In this document: positions 1 through 8,676 of the stretch, in pieces
Layout of the letters: every line of letters begins with the position of its first letter
How positions within the stretch are numbered: the stretch's first letter is position 1
DNA from: Myxococcus hansupus
GTDB taxonomy: Bacteria; Myxococcota; Myxococcia; Myxococcales; Myxococcaceae
Assembly: GCF_000280925.3 (NCBI RefSeq)
Contig: NZ_CP012109.1
Location: 4,484,501-4,548,500, forward strand
Length of the DNA stretch: 64,000 nucleotides
Direction: 5' to 3'
The notes under the pieces: model-generated
The model's database searches: none
The model's input: the letters and a program-made list of their open reading frames with translations, nothing else
What the model was told of the DNA's origin: nothing
Position numbers and translations under genes: made by a program

Positions 1-315
1 GGGAACATTCGGCACGGAGATGGTGCCATCCGCGGAGCCCGTGCCCGGGTAGGCCGTGAACGTCCCGGTCGAAGAATCCCGCGTGTATGCCACCACAGAC
101 GTGGCGGACTGGTCGTAAGGCTTCGTCTCGTTGCCCGACATGGCGATGAAGGTGACCTGGCTGCTCCCGGTGACCTGGGTGGACAGGCCTTGCGTCACTT
201 CGGAGGCCGCGTCCAGTGACGCGGGGGCATCCACTGCCTCGGCCTCATCGAGCCCACCGCAGCCAACCCCTGCCATGCCGACCAGCAGCCCGACTGAAAT
301 CAATGACACTTTCAT
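1..315 (-). CDS. lipoprotein of unknown function, 5' part only
   Basis: The gene starts at ATG 315-313 and runs off the left edge, so only its first 105 codons are visible. The N-terminus is a lipoprotein signal: a short basic start, a hydrophobic stretch and the lipobox AGVGC, placing the acylated Cys near residue 19. A Ser/Thr/Ala-rich segment follows, which looks like an exported linker. The visible part has no catalytic motif and I do not recognise a family. A weak purine-rich site (GAAAGG) lies about 11 bases upstream of the ATG. It reads away from the sulfatase remnant to its right. The export signal is clear; the function is unknown. Confidence 0.6.
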   Translation of the reverse strand, partial: MKVSLISVGLLVGMAGVGCGGLDEAEAVDAPASLDAASEVTQGLSTQVTGSSQVTFIAMSGNETKPYDQSATSVVAYTRDSSTGTFTAYPGTGSADGTISVPNVP

Positions 316-417
316 GGTGAAAGAAACCCTTTCGGCGGCGCGCAGAATCGCGCAGCGCAGGGAGATTCATATCGGGCCGGTCTGACTTTTTCGGAGGCGC
401 TCCGAGGCCGTTTTTTC

Positions 418-1128
418 TCAGTCCCGAAGAGGCCCCTTGGTCGTCGCGTTGCGGTTGAGGCTCTTCGGGAGCAGGCGCTTCTTCATGCGCTCCTCCTGAA
501 GCACCTGGTCGAGCGCGGCGCGAACGTCGGGAGGCAGCGGCGCGCCAGAGACAGCGCTGCAACGGTTCCGCGTCTCCAGCGGATCTTCCGAGAGGTCGTA
601 ACACTCGTACTCTCGAGGGATGAACCGCGCCGTGGCCACCTCGTCCGTGTTGCCAACGGCCCCCGCGAAGAAGCGCGGGTTGTCCGAGTAGCAACTGTAC
701 TTCCACAAGGTGTCTCCGGTGAGCTCCGGGAGCCGGGTGATGACCGTTTCAATGTGTTTGGGTTGGATGACGGCAGGGAACGCCTGGCCGGTGAGATTGT
801 TCGTCATCTGGAGCCCGGACTCGACGTTGTCGTCCGTCATGAAATAGATGGGCGCGTGTTGCTCCGGCGTCTGGCCAAGCACCAGGCCCGAGAGGTCCCG
901 CCCCACGAGCGGCTGGGCTTCCGAGTGATCCCGAGCCAGCTCCCGCCGCGTGGCATCGGCATCGATTCCGGCCAGACCGAGCAACGTCGGCATCAGGTCC
1001 ACGTGCGACGTCACCAGCTCCGCCTTCCGTGGCTCCGGAAACAGGCGCGGGTTCGAGATGACGAACGGCACGTGCAACGTCTCCTGATAGGCGTTGTACC
1101 ACTTCTGCATCATGCCGCCGTGTGAGCC
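418..1128 (-). pseudogene. sulfatase, 3' remnant lacking the catalytic N-terminus
   Basis: The remaining 237 or so residues match the C-terminal half of an arylsulfatase-type alkaline phosphatase-fold protein: GSHGGMMQKWYNAYQE near the start, then VPFVISNP and a VDLMPTLLGLAGI helix. These segments normally follow the metal-binding DHG motif. The formylglycine site (CxPxR) and the first metal ligands should lie upstream and are absent. An in-frame TGA at 1131-1129 directly precedes the homologous part, and an IS3-family remnant begins there, so the gene was probably truncated by that insertion. The first available ATG is 1113. No matching N-terminal half appears on the far side of the insertion cluster (after 4180). 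Confidence 0.75.
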
Positions 1129-1162
1129 TCACCCGTTTCGGTGGACGGGTTGACTACGCCGC

Positions 1163-1506
1163 CTACCTTCGCACTTCAGTCGTTCGCTCGTATTCCACTG
1201 GGCTGACGTAGCCGAGTGAGGAGTGACGACGCTTCCGGTTGTAGAACACCTCAATGTAATCGAACAGCACCCGTCGAGCCTCTTCGCGCGTCCGGAAGCT
1301 TCGCGTGTGGACAACCTCCAACTTCAAGCTGCTGAAGAAGCTCTCCACCACGGCATTGTCCCAGCAATTGCCCTTGCGGCTCATCGAGCAGGTGACTCCG
1401 TGCTCGTTGAGCCGCTCCCGGTAGTCCTCGCTGGCGTATTGGCAGCCCCTGTCGGAGTGATGAACCGCAGGCGCTTCGCGCCCGGGGAGCGACATGTTGA
1501 GGGCCC
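1163..1506 (-). pseudogene. IS3-family transposase OrfB, C-terminal remnant
   Basis: About 114 residues of the IS3-type integrase core remain: HHSDRGCQYAS holds the second catalytic Asp and WDNAVVESFFSSLK holds the catalytic Glu, followed by the usual YNRKRRHSSLGYVSP tail. OrfA and the first half of OrfB, with the first Asp, are missing. The fragment is cut at 1506-1507, where the IS630-type element has inserted. The left limit of the original element probably lies around 1129-1135, next to the sulfatase remnant, because its terminal bases there run directly into sulfatase homology. It cannot transpose on its own. Confidence 0.8.
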
Positions 1507-2640
1507 CTAGTCCTCTGACCGGGAGAAGTTTGGTGGGTCGTATCCGAATCTCGCCCGAGCCTTTGGGATGGTGAACCGCCAGCAGACTCGGAGTCGCTGG
1601 TGGTTGGCCCACTGCTCCCATGCGTCTGTTTCCTGGTCGAGCTTGTCGAGGGTTGGGATGCGCCGCTTGCCCAGGCACTGACGGGAGAGAAGGGAAATCT
1701 CTATCTCAGCTTGATTGAGCCAACTGCCGTGCACGGGCGTGAAATGCACAGTGAAGCGGCGCCAGAGTCGACGACCTGCTCGTACCCCGAATCGTACCTC
1801 CAAGGCTCGACAGGAGTGGGTGCTGAGGTTGTCGAGCACCAGGTGAATGGTTTCTGCTCTCGGGTAGTGGTTGGCAACGTCTCGCAGCGCTTCTGCGAAC
1901 GCCTCGCTCTTCCTGTTGGAAGTAGCCTTCACGAAGTGCCAGCCCTCTTTGGGCTCCACTGCACAGAAGAGATTGGCGGTGCCGCAACGAAAGTAGGCGT
2001 AGTCTTGGCGAGCTTCCCGCCCAGGGCCGGCAGGTGAAGCAGGACGCACCCACTCCAGCAGTTGCACGGGCCTCTCATCGAAGCAGACGACAGGTTCCGC
2101 CGGGCATAGCGGGCGCGCGTACAGTTCCAGTACGTCCTCCATGCGCTCGATGTACTGAGCGTCCAGCTTTGGCACGCACCACATTTTTTTCCCGCCAAGG
2201 CTTCAAATCATGGCGCAGGAGTAGTTCGCGCACGGTCTCTCGCCCTACCTTCGCAACGAAGCCCCTGCGCACCGCCTCCTCGGCAATGAGGCGTACCGTC
2301 CAGCGGGCACGGCCCTCCGGCGGCGGCGCGCACACCATGGCGACTACTCGCTGGCCTGCCTCTCCGTCAGAAGCCGCGCCGCTCCGGGCCGTGGCCTCTC
2401 ATGCAGCGCCCCGCCCAGCCCTTCCTTCAGGTAGCGGCGGCGTACGTTGCGCACCGTTGTTTGCGTGACGCCTACTGCCTCGGCCGCGCCCACCACCGTC
2501 CAGCCCTCGGCCAGCAACTGCAGTGCCCTCGCTCGCATCAACACACGCACCGACTCGCGCCCGCGGTGTGTCAGCGCCTCCAGCGCTGCGCTGTCCGCCT
2601 GCTTCAGCTTCAGCCCTTGATTCCGTGCGTGCCCCCTCAT
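1507..2640 (-). pseudogene. IS630-family transposase, in three frame segments
   Basis: Read together, the segments give an IS630-type DDE transposase of roughly normal length. Segment 1 (2640-2344) is the helix-turn-helix DNA-binding part (GAAEAVGVTQTTVRNVRRRY). Segment 2 (to about 2185) continues the linker (RLIAEEAVRRGF, LLLRHDLKPW). Segment 3 (2184-1507) holds the catalytic core with VVCFDERPVQ, LVLDNLSTH and HGSWLNQAEIEIS. Segment 1 stops at TAG 2346-2344 and needs a -1 shift. Segment 2 enters segment 3 across a run of seven A (2184-2190), where a +1 shift or slippage would restore the frame. The two breaks compensate each other. Decay or recoding are both possible. The TAG stop (1509-1507) is formed from the target TA plus one host base. 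Confidence 0.8.
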
Positions 2641-2691
2641 GCCTGGGGAACACGCGCGGACCGCCCGTTAATCTCCTCCCGGTCAGAGGAC
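1510..2691 (-). mobile_element. IS630-family (IS870-like) insertion sequence
   Basis: This 1182-bp element has exact ends. The left end begins GTCCTCTGACCGGGAG (1510-1525) and the right end is its inverted copy (2676-2691). Both ends are flanked by the dinucleotide TA (1508-1509 and 2692-2693), the target duplication expected of the IS630/Tc1-mariner group. With flanking bases the target is CTAG, the site known for IS870. The single transposase coding stretch runs leftwards and ends on the element's left terminus. The element interrupts an older IS3-family remnant. Its right flank was later used as a target by the IS701-type element. Confidence 0.9.
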
Positions 2692-2694
2692 TAG

Positions 2695-4176
2695 TCCTAC
2701 AGTTGTAGTTCGGAAGACTCCGCAGTCCTCCTCCTGTTGAAGGAACAGGAGGGGGAGGAGCGAGACTTCCCATGCGGCAACCATCAGACACAGAAGCCCA
2801 GGCACCGGAAGTCCGGCTGGTCGGCCGTCTCGTGACGGAGCTGGAGTCGATAGGCGCTTGGCTGCAGCCGCATTTCCGCCGGCGCGAGGCGCATGCCGCC
2901 GCCGTCGAGTACGTGAAATCCCTGCTGGGGCGGGCGCAGCGCAAGAATATGTGGGGCCTTTCGGAGGATGCAGGGCATCGAGCGCCCTATGCCTTCCAGC
3001 ACCTGCTGCTGCGTGCGAAGTGGGATGCGGATGTAGTGCGGGACGACGTGCTGGAGTACGCGCGCCGGGCGCTGGGCGAAGGCGGCATTCTGGCGGTGGA
3101 CGAGACGGGCTTCCTGAAGAAGGGAGCGAAGTCGGTGGGCGTCGCGCGCCAGTACACGGGCACGGCGGGCAAGGTGGAGAACGCACAGGTGGGCGTCTTC
3201 CTCTCGTACGCGACGCCTCACGGGCATGCGCTGGTGGACCGGGAGTTGTACCTACCGGAGTCGTGGGCGGAAGACGCTGGGCGCCGCGAAGTGGGAGGCA
3301 TTCCGGACGAGGTGGGCTTTGAATCCAAGCCGGCACTTGCGCAAGGCATGCTGCAACGGGCGCTGGGCGCGGGACTGAAGCCCGCGTGGGTGGTGGGGGA
3401 TGAAGTCTACGGGCGGGACACCACCCTGCGCCGCTTCCTTGAAGACTTGCACCAGCCCTACGTGCTGGCGGTGGCTTCCAACACGCACGTCTGGCGCGGC
3501 TTCTACCAGGTGAAGCCGGGCGACATGGTGAAGGACATCGCGCCAGAGGACTGGGTGCGCCTGTCCGCGGGAGCGGGTACCAAGGGGCCACGCCTTTACG
3601 ACTGGGCGCGCATGCGTCTCAACCGACACCTGGGCCTCTCGCGGTGGCTGCTATTTCGCAGAGGCCTCGTGGACGGCAAGGTGGCCTTCTACGTCGCCCA
3701 TGCCCGACGCAATGCCTCGCTGGAGTCGATGGTGCGCGCAGCGGGCAGTCGGTGGGCCGTGGAGGAGGACTTCGAATCCGCCAAGAACGAGGTGGGGCTC
3801 GCCGACTATGAGGTGCGCACCTGGACGGCTTGGCATCGGCACATGACGTTGTGCCTGGTGGCCCACGTCTTTCTCGCTGCCGCGCGTGCCATGGCCAATC
3901 TGCAACTCCAGGAGGGGCTGCCCCCAAAAGCGCTCGGCCTGCCGAGACGCAGAAACCCAATGCGAGCGTTTCTCGTCCGGCGCGGCCTTCACTGACGGCA
4001 TTCGTCCGCTACTCCTTCCAGGAAGTGCGAGCGCTTCTGGTGGCGCTCCTGCGGCGTGCAGAGGCTTCGATTGCACATGTCCTGGACTGGAGTCGCTGGC
4101 GACGCCACCACCAAACCGTGGCTATGCAGTGCCACTACCGCGCCCGAAAGGCGCGGTTCAAACTGCAACTGTAGGA
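2695..4176 (+). mobile_element. IS701-family insertion sequence
   Basis: This is a 1482-bp element. The left terminus TCCTACAGTTGTAGTT (from 2695) is matched by the inverted right terminus ending AACTGCAACTGTAGGA (4176). It is flanked by the four-base duplication CTAG at 2691-2694 and 4177-4180, the YTAG target typical of IS701. The left CTAG exists only because the IS630-type element ends in C next to its duplicated TA, so the IS701 copy inserted second. One transposase gene fills the element. Confidence 0.9.
2772..4174 (+). CDS. IS701-family transposase, frame break near the 3' end
   Basis: This is a DDE transposase that would be 467 residues long if one base were restored. The catalytic residues sit in ILAVDETGFLKKGAKS (first Asp), VVGDEVYGRD (second Asp) and WAVEEDFESAKNEVGLADYE (Glu), all typical of IS701. 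As written, the frame ends at 3995. The family's C-terminal segment (SFQEVRALL, WSRWRRHHQ, CHYRARKARFKLQL) continues in the next frame to 4174. One extra G in the GGGG at about 3914-3917 joins the two. The start ATG at 2772 follows a purine-rich GGAGGGGGAGGAG site. Transposition ability depends on whether the missing G is real. Confidence 0.85.
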
Positions 4177-4193
4177 CTAGAGCTACATCAACG

Positions 4194-4218
4194 GGCCCTG
4201 GGATAACTTCCCAGGGCC
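4194..4218. terminator. perfect 10-bp hairpin, possible terminator
   Basis: GGCCCTGGGA (4194-4203) and TCCCAGGGCC (4209-4218) form a perfect 10-bp stem with a 5-base loop, just outside the right end of the IS701 element. Only a weak T tract (TGTTTC) follows on the plus strand. It may end leftward transcription from the toxin-immunity genes, or be a remnant of the interrupted locus. Confidence 0.4.
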
Positions 4219-4327
4219 TGTTTCAAGCATACGAGCAAGGCCTCATTCGTGGCGGCGCTCGCTGGGATTGCGCCTCACGCTCTCACAATGCACGGAAAAC
4301 ACAGATCCAACCCCATATCATTCGCGA

Positions 4328-4744
4328 TCAATCCACAGCCGCATCCAGATAGGCATTTAGTGGGCCAGTGTTCGGGCGACGACTGTACCACCAACCTCGG
4401 CTCTCTTCCGGCATGAGGAATTCCGACAAGCTTTGTCCTCCATCATCCCGGGTGACCTTGCGAAACGCCTCATCGGCTTCGTCGACCAACCTTCGCAGCA
4501 GTTCGCTGTGATGCCCAGGGAGTTTTCCAATGATGTTCTCAAGCCCATTCCGAGAATACAGCGAGTAAATATAATCATCAATTCCACCCGTATACTCGTC
4601 AAGCGTGTATGCCAGATCCTGCCAAAGTGCAAGGCTGTGCTCGACTGGATGACCGCGCCCCTCCCAAACGTGGGCCCGCATGTACGCCGTCATCTCCTTC
4701 AGAGCTGCAAGTTCGGATTCGGAACATCGCGGCTGAATTCTCAT
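4328..4744 (-). CDS. candidate immunity protein for the adjacent Rhs toxin
   Basis: This 138-residue protein has no export signal and is rich in acidic residues and predicted helices. I do not recognise a named family. It lies 53 bases after the stop of the Rhs/YD-repeat gene on the same strand, the usual place for the immunity gene of a polymorphic toxin. ATG 4744 is preferred; the reading frame is open to a TTG at 4780, but the extra residues look like a chance hydrophobic extension. Base composition here is visibly more AT-rich than in the flanking metabolic genes, as is common for exchanged toxin-immunity cassettes. The immunity role is inferred from position only. Confidence 0.6.
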   Translation of the reverse strand: MRIQPRCSESELAALKEMTAYMRAHVWEGRGHPVEHSLALWQDLAYTLDEYTGGIDDYIYSLYSRNGLENIIGKLPGHHSELLRRLVDEADEAFRKVTRDDGGQSLSEFLMPEESRGWWYSRRPNTGPLNAYLDAAVD

Positions 4745-4797
4745 GAACACACCAATCAAAAACACTTCAAAAACAAACAAAGACCAGACTCAACTAG

Positions 4798-7700
4798 CTA
4801 CTTTTTCCTCAATTCACTTCGAAGAGTTTTGACGTATTCCTTGTAATTGGATTTGTCGGTCCCTTCGATCGTCGGCCTCATGGCGGTGCCCAAATCAGGA
4901 TGACCAGGGTCGTGAATCACAACAGTCTCTGACTCAGGGTCAATATATGCAGTTCGACCTCTCTTCAAGGGGATAACCCTTCCCTCAGTCGCCTTGGCCT
5001 CTTCAATCACTTCATCAATGAACCCTGGAAGAGCTTCCTCTGTGATTCCTATTTCCTCAAATTCTCCTTCGTGTTTTCCGGCAGCATGCCCTCGCCCGAT
5101 AGACTCTCCCAAAGTGGGAGCTGCCTCTTCCTCACTACCTTCGGACAAGTGCGGCATGACCTTGGCTGCGATATAGGCAGTCGCGATGGTCGCCCCAACT
5201 GCAGCTGCCGCGACTGCCGCCTCGCAAACACCGCCGACGCACACGAGCCCCAGGAGGAGAGGGACCGCCTTACCGGAAGGGTCTGTATAGTACACCGGAT
5301 TGTTGTGCGCATAGGCATAGGCCGGAACGCCCATGCCTCGTTGCGCTGCATTCAGCGCATATGCTGGGTCCTGAAGCATAGGATCCGGGCCAAAATACCG
5401 CCCTATAGCAGCGTCGTAATACCGATTCCAGTTCTCGAAGAGGTCTGTCTCCGCATCGTGATACTGCCCGGGAAACCGAAGGGGCGTCCAAACGGGAGAG
5501 GCACCAACCTGGAACCGACGATACTCGAATCCAGACAGAGAAGCTTCATCGTCATTCTGTGCCGTGGTTTTCGAGGCACGATACATCACCTGAAGTGACC
5601 CGTCGGCCTCGACGCCCGTCCACGGCGTAACCGGAAGGAATCCCTGGTCATGATGAATCATTGACGACAATCCATTCACGCCAGTCATCGGAGCGCCGGC
5701 ACCATCAGCGAGATAGACGCGACTGTCCGTGTTCTGAAAATCAACAAAGGACGCGCGCAGACGAACCTGCGTCGTGGTTGCCGTAGAGGTCGGAGCCTGC
5801 AAGGTTGCCATCAATGCAGTCTGCTGCGGAGCAACCCCGAGCGGCGTGTCTACGACGAGGGCGGTACGATTGACATGTCCAAATGGATCATAATCAGCAA
5901 CGCCCGAAACCAGACGACTGGAATTCATCGTAAGAACAGGCTTCCCCATTCTGTCCGTTACGACAAAATACAAGCCACAGGGAGCAGGCTCTCCATTGCG
6001 AGGACAATCTCCCACAAAATCGGCAACAGGCGGGCCATCCCGATTGACTCGCCGCTTGAAGAACGCAATCGGCCGACCAGCCAGCCAAATGTACTCATCA
6101 TAAACGCCGTCCGCTGTCGCCGGATTGAGACTCGTGTGGCCTCGGTCTTCGATGAGGTTCACTCCGTCATAGAAGTACTCATCATCCAAAACGCTCCCGG
6201 TGGAGGCCCCCATGTAACGCTTCAGTCGACGCCGCCCTGCGACATCATAAAAATACTCATATCTTCTCCCGTCTGAATCCTCCACCTCGCGATAAACCGC
6301 ACCGATCGCGGCATTCGTGCCATCCATCGAAGGGTCTAGATCAAGGTAGTTGATCGGGGACGATACGCTATCAGAATGCCTCTTGTGTCCCGCCACTCTC
6401 GTCACGCGGCCATCGGCATCATACTGGTACCGCTGTGTCACCGAAATTGGCCGGGCGCATGGAGGGGAACTACACGCGGGAACGGACAACGTGCGTGTCA
6501 TCAACCTATCAGCAGATGTGCCACTTCCACTGTACTCAAAATCAAAACTCCATCCATCATGCAAATCAAACGTGCGATTTCCTCGCGTATCGTACTCATA
6601 GTAGCGACTTGAGAACGAACCACCCGCGCCCGCTGATGCGTTGGAGAGTTCCCTCGCGTGGCGCAACTGCAACCGGGAGTCATAACCCGCGACGCCACTT
6701 GACGACTCAGCATAGCGGATGGAGTTCGGCGGCACAGTCCCCGTCTCCAATAAGCACGTGTCTTCCTGCAGCAACTGGTCTGCTCGCCACGTGTAGACAC
6801 GCTTGAAGATGTCGCCCATCACCCCGCCAGCTTCCGCCTTCGAAACCGTCAGTCCGAACATTCGCCCAGTTGAATCCGAGCCTGTCGAAAACGACGTGCT
6901 GCTGCAGCTCGTTATGGGCTGATTGGACCCGGTCCAATGGTACTCGACTTTTGCCTTCTGAGCTCCATCCGGAGCAGTAGGAGCAATCAGCACATAAGAG
7001 CGCAATCCAGCAAAAGGCTCCCACTGCACATTTTCTACCAGCGGCTGAAGTGACGACCACAATCCAGCGCCGTCTACAGTCGTGGCGGATACAGACTGGA
7101 TTCGGTGGGAGCCAGGCGCCGGATGGTATTCATACAGCATACCTCTTCCACTCGGATACGTTTCACTCCTCAACCGTCCCGGACCATCGTAGTAGCGATG
7201 ATGACCGCCTGTGAAAAAACAGGCGTCCGTGCGTGGCGGAACACCAGGTCGATTTCGCACACGATACTTACCAATCACATTCCCATGCACATCATATCGA
7301 TACCACGTATCGCCGAACGAATCTGTCAGAACTTGAGGACGTCCCATGGACAATGAAGACAGACTCGCTGCATAAGCAGGGCATCCCCATGGCGGCGTCA
7401 CCTGTTGATCATACCTGTACTCAAAAAGTGTCTCTCGGCTCAATCCGCCAACGCCGACGGGGAAGCGCACGGCCTCGGACTTCAAGACACGCCCCAGGCC
7501 GTCGTAGGTATTCTCCACCCACTGATGTCCGACGATGTTTCCCATGGTAGGCGTCTGATTCCGCACACGATTCCCTGCGGCGTCATACTCAAACCGATAA
7601 GCCCCTGTTTGACGCCAAGGCGTTACGGCTGAGACAACATTCCCGAAATCGTCGTGCCGATATTCAAAGGGAGGCTGCGTGCACTGACTGCAATCTCCCG

Positions 7701-8676
7701 CCGGGCCACTTCCGCCCGGGCAGCCTAGACGCACGGTTCGCAGATGTCCCGCATTGCTATATGTAAAACACGCCTTCACAGCGGGGCTATTGCTGCTTCC
7801 ACTCTCTGGCGGCTCCATGAACCCAATCAACCTGCTCAGACGATCATACATGAACGCCTTGCACTGAGGGCTTGCGGGCATGCGGTGCTCCCCGGCACTG
7901 CTGGGGTCAAACCCGCCGCACAAGGGTTCGGGCGCAGTTGAACTCGATTGGTAGGGACTGCCCTGACCAATACGGTTGTTTGCCTTGTCGAACAGACTCA
8001 CCTGGGAAAAGACATTCTCAGATGGACTGGCTGGGGCTGCCGCCCCCCAGGATTCGAAGGTTTGCCGCCCAAGCGGGTCGCCCTCGAAGTAACGCGTGCG
8101 GCGCACCTGGTTAGTGGCGTCCCGGTAAGTCTCACTCCGCAACTTGCCATCGTGATACGTGTAATCAACACGCTCGGAGTGAGTTGCTCCTGATGGGACA
8201 CTCGAGAAAGCCTTCCACTGCAACAAGTGCGTGCGCTCGCCCCCAACGCATCCTTGCCCCAGCACGGTATTCCGCCTGAAGCAAAGCACCTCATAGCGAC
8301 CGTCCATGCTTTTGATGTAGTCGCCATGCGTTACGCCATCGTCATAGCCGAATTCGGTGACCCGCTCGAGCGACGTTCCAACCGCTTCGACTTTCTTCAC
8401 CAACTGGCTTCCTTCGTACACGAAGGAGGTCCCTACCCCATTGGCGTCCGTCGAAGCCAGCAATCGGCCTCGCGCGTCGTAGTCCTCGTGTTGAGTCACA
8501 ATCGGCGTAGAGCTACAGCCATTCGGATACACCCTCTTAGCCTTCAAATGGCCGGCCCGGTTCCCGAGTTCATTATCGGGCCAATAGTCATAAACAACAG
8601 CAACCGCATTGGAATTGGCGCCACACGAAGTCGCCGAATCGTCCTCGACTTCACAAGGCCCTGAGACTGAACGCAC
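4798..8676 (-). CDS. Rhs/YD-repeat toxin, 3' part (core and toxin domain)
   Basis: This is the downstream two-thirds of a giant secreted Rhs protein. Many YD-type repeats (YDARGRLL, YEYDTRGNRTFD, YQYDADGRVTR, YFYDVAGRR) build the shell that encloses the toxin. The conserved core end follows: NWNRYYDAAIGRYFGPDP, YAYAHNNPVYYTDPSG. After it come a hydrophobic helical pair and a final domain of about 90 residues with KHEGEFEEIGI, LKRGRTAYIDPES, VVIHDPGHPD and GTAMRPT. That domain resembles small ribonuclease-type polymorphic toxins but I cannot name the family. Its frame joins the upstream half across a run of nine G at 8694-8702. The apparent ATG at 8676 is internal to the repeat region and unlikely to be a true start. 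The immunity candidate lies 53 bases downstream. Confidence 0.85.
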   Translation of the reverse strand: MRSVSGPCEVEDDSATSCGANSNAVAVVYDYWPDNELGNRAGHLKAKRVYPNGCSSTPIVTQHEDYDARGRLLASTDANGVGTSFVYEGSQLVKKVEAVGTSLERVTEFGYDDGVTHGDYIKSMDGRYEVLCFRRNTVLGQGCVGGERTHLLQWKAFSSVPSGATHSERVDYTYHDGKLRSETYRDATNQVRRTRYFEGDPLGRQTFESWGAAAPASPSENVFSQVSLFDKANNRIGQGSPYQSSSTAPEPLCGGFDPSSAGEHRMPASPQCKAFMYDRLSRLIGFMEPPESGSSNSPAVKACFTYSNAGHLRTVRLGCPGGSGPAGDCSQCTQPPFEYRHDDFGNVVSAVTPWRQTGAYRFEYDAAGNRVRNQTPTMGNIVGHQWVENTYDGLGRVLKSEAVRFPVGVGGLSRETLFEYRYDQQVTPPWGCPAYAASLSSLSMGRPQVLTDSFGDTWYRYDVHGNVIGKYRVRNRPGVPPRTDACFFTGGHHRYYDGPGRLRSETYPSGRGMLYEYHPAPGSHRIQSVSATTVDGAGLWSSLQPLVENVQWEPFAGLRSYVLIAPTAPDGAQKAKVEYHWTGSNQPITSCSSTSFSTGSDSTGRMFGLTVSKAEAGGVMGDIFKRVYTWRADQLLQEDTCLLETGTVPPNSIRYAESSSGVAGYDSRLQLRHARELSNASAGAGGSFSSRYYEYDTRGNRTFDLHDGWSFDFEYSGSGTSADRLMTRTLSVPACSSPPCARPISVTQRYQYDADGRVTRVAGHKRHSDSVSSPINYLDLDPSMDGTNAAIGAVYREVEDSDGRRYEYFYDVAGRRRLKRYMGASTGSVLDDEYFYDGVNLIEDRGHTSLNPATADGVYDEYIWLAGRPIAFFKRRVNRDGPPVADFVGDCPRNGEPAPCGLYFVVTDRMGKPVLTMNSSRLVSGVADYDPFGHVNRTALVVDTPLGVAPQQTALMATLQAPTSTATTTQVRLRASFVDFQNTDSRVYLADGAGAPMTGVNGLSSMIHHDQGFLPVTPWTGVEADGSLQVMYRASKTTAQNDDEASLSGFEYRRFQVGASPVWTPLRFPGQYHDAETDLFENWNRYYDAAIGRYFGPDPMLQDPAYALNAAQRGMGVPAYAYAHNNPVYYTDPSGKAVPLLLGLVCVGGVCEAAVAAAAVGATIATAYIAAKVMPHLSEGSEEEAAPTLGESIGRGHAAGKHEGEFEEIGITEEALPGFIDEVIEEAKATEGRVIPLKRGRTAYIDPESETVVIHDPGHPDLGTAMRPTIEGTDKSNYKEYVKTLRSELRKK

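Noticed and set aside
4181-4327. Search for the missing sulfatase N-terminus to the right of the insertion cluster
   Set aside because: The sequence there is a hairpin and AT-richer non-coding DNA; no sulfatase motif is present in any frame.
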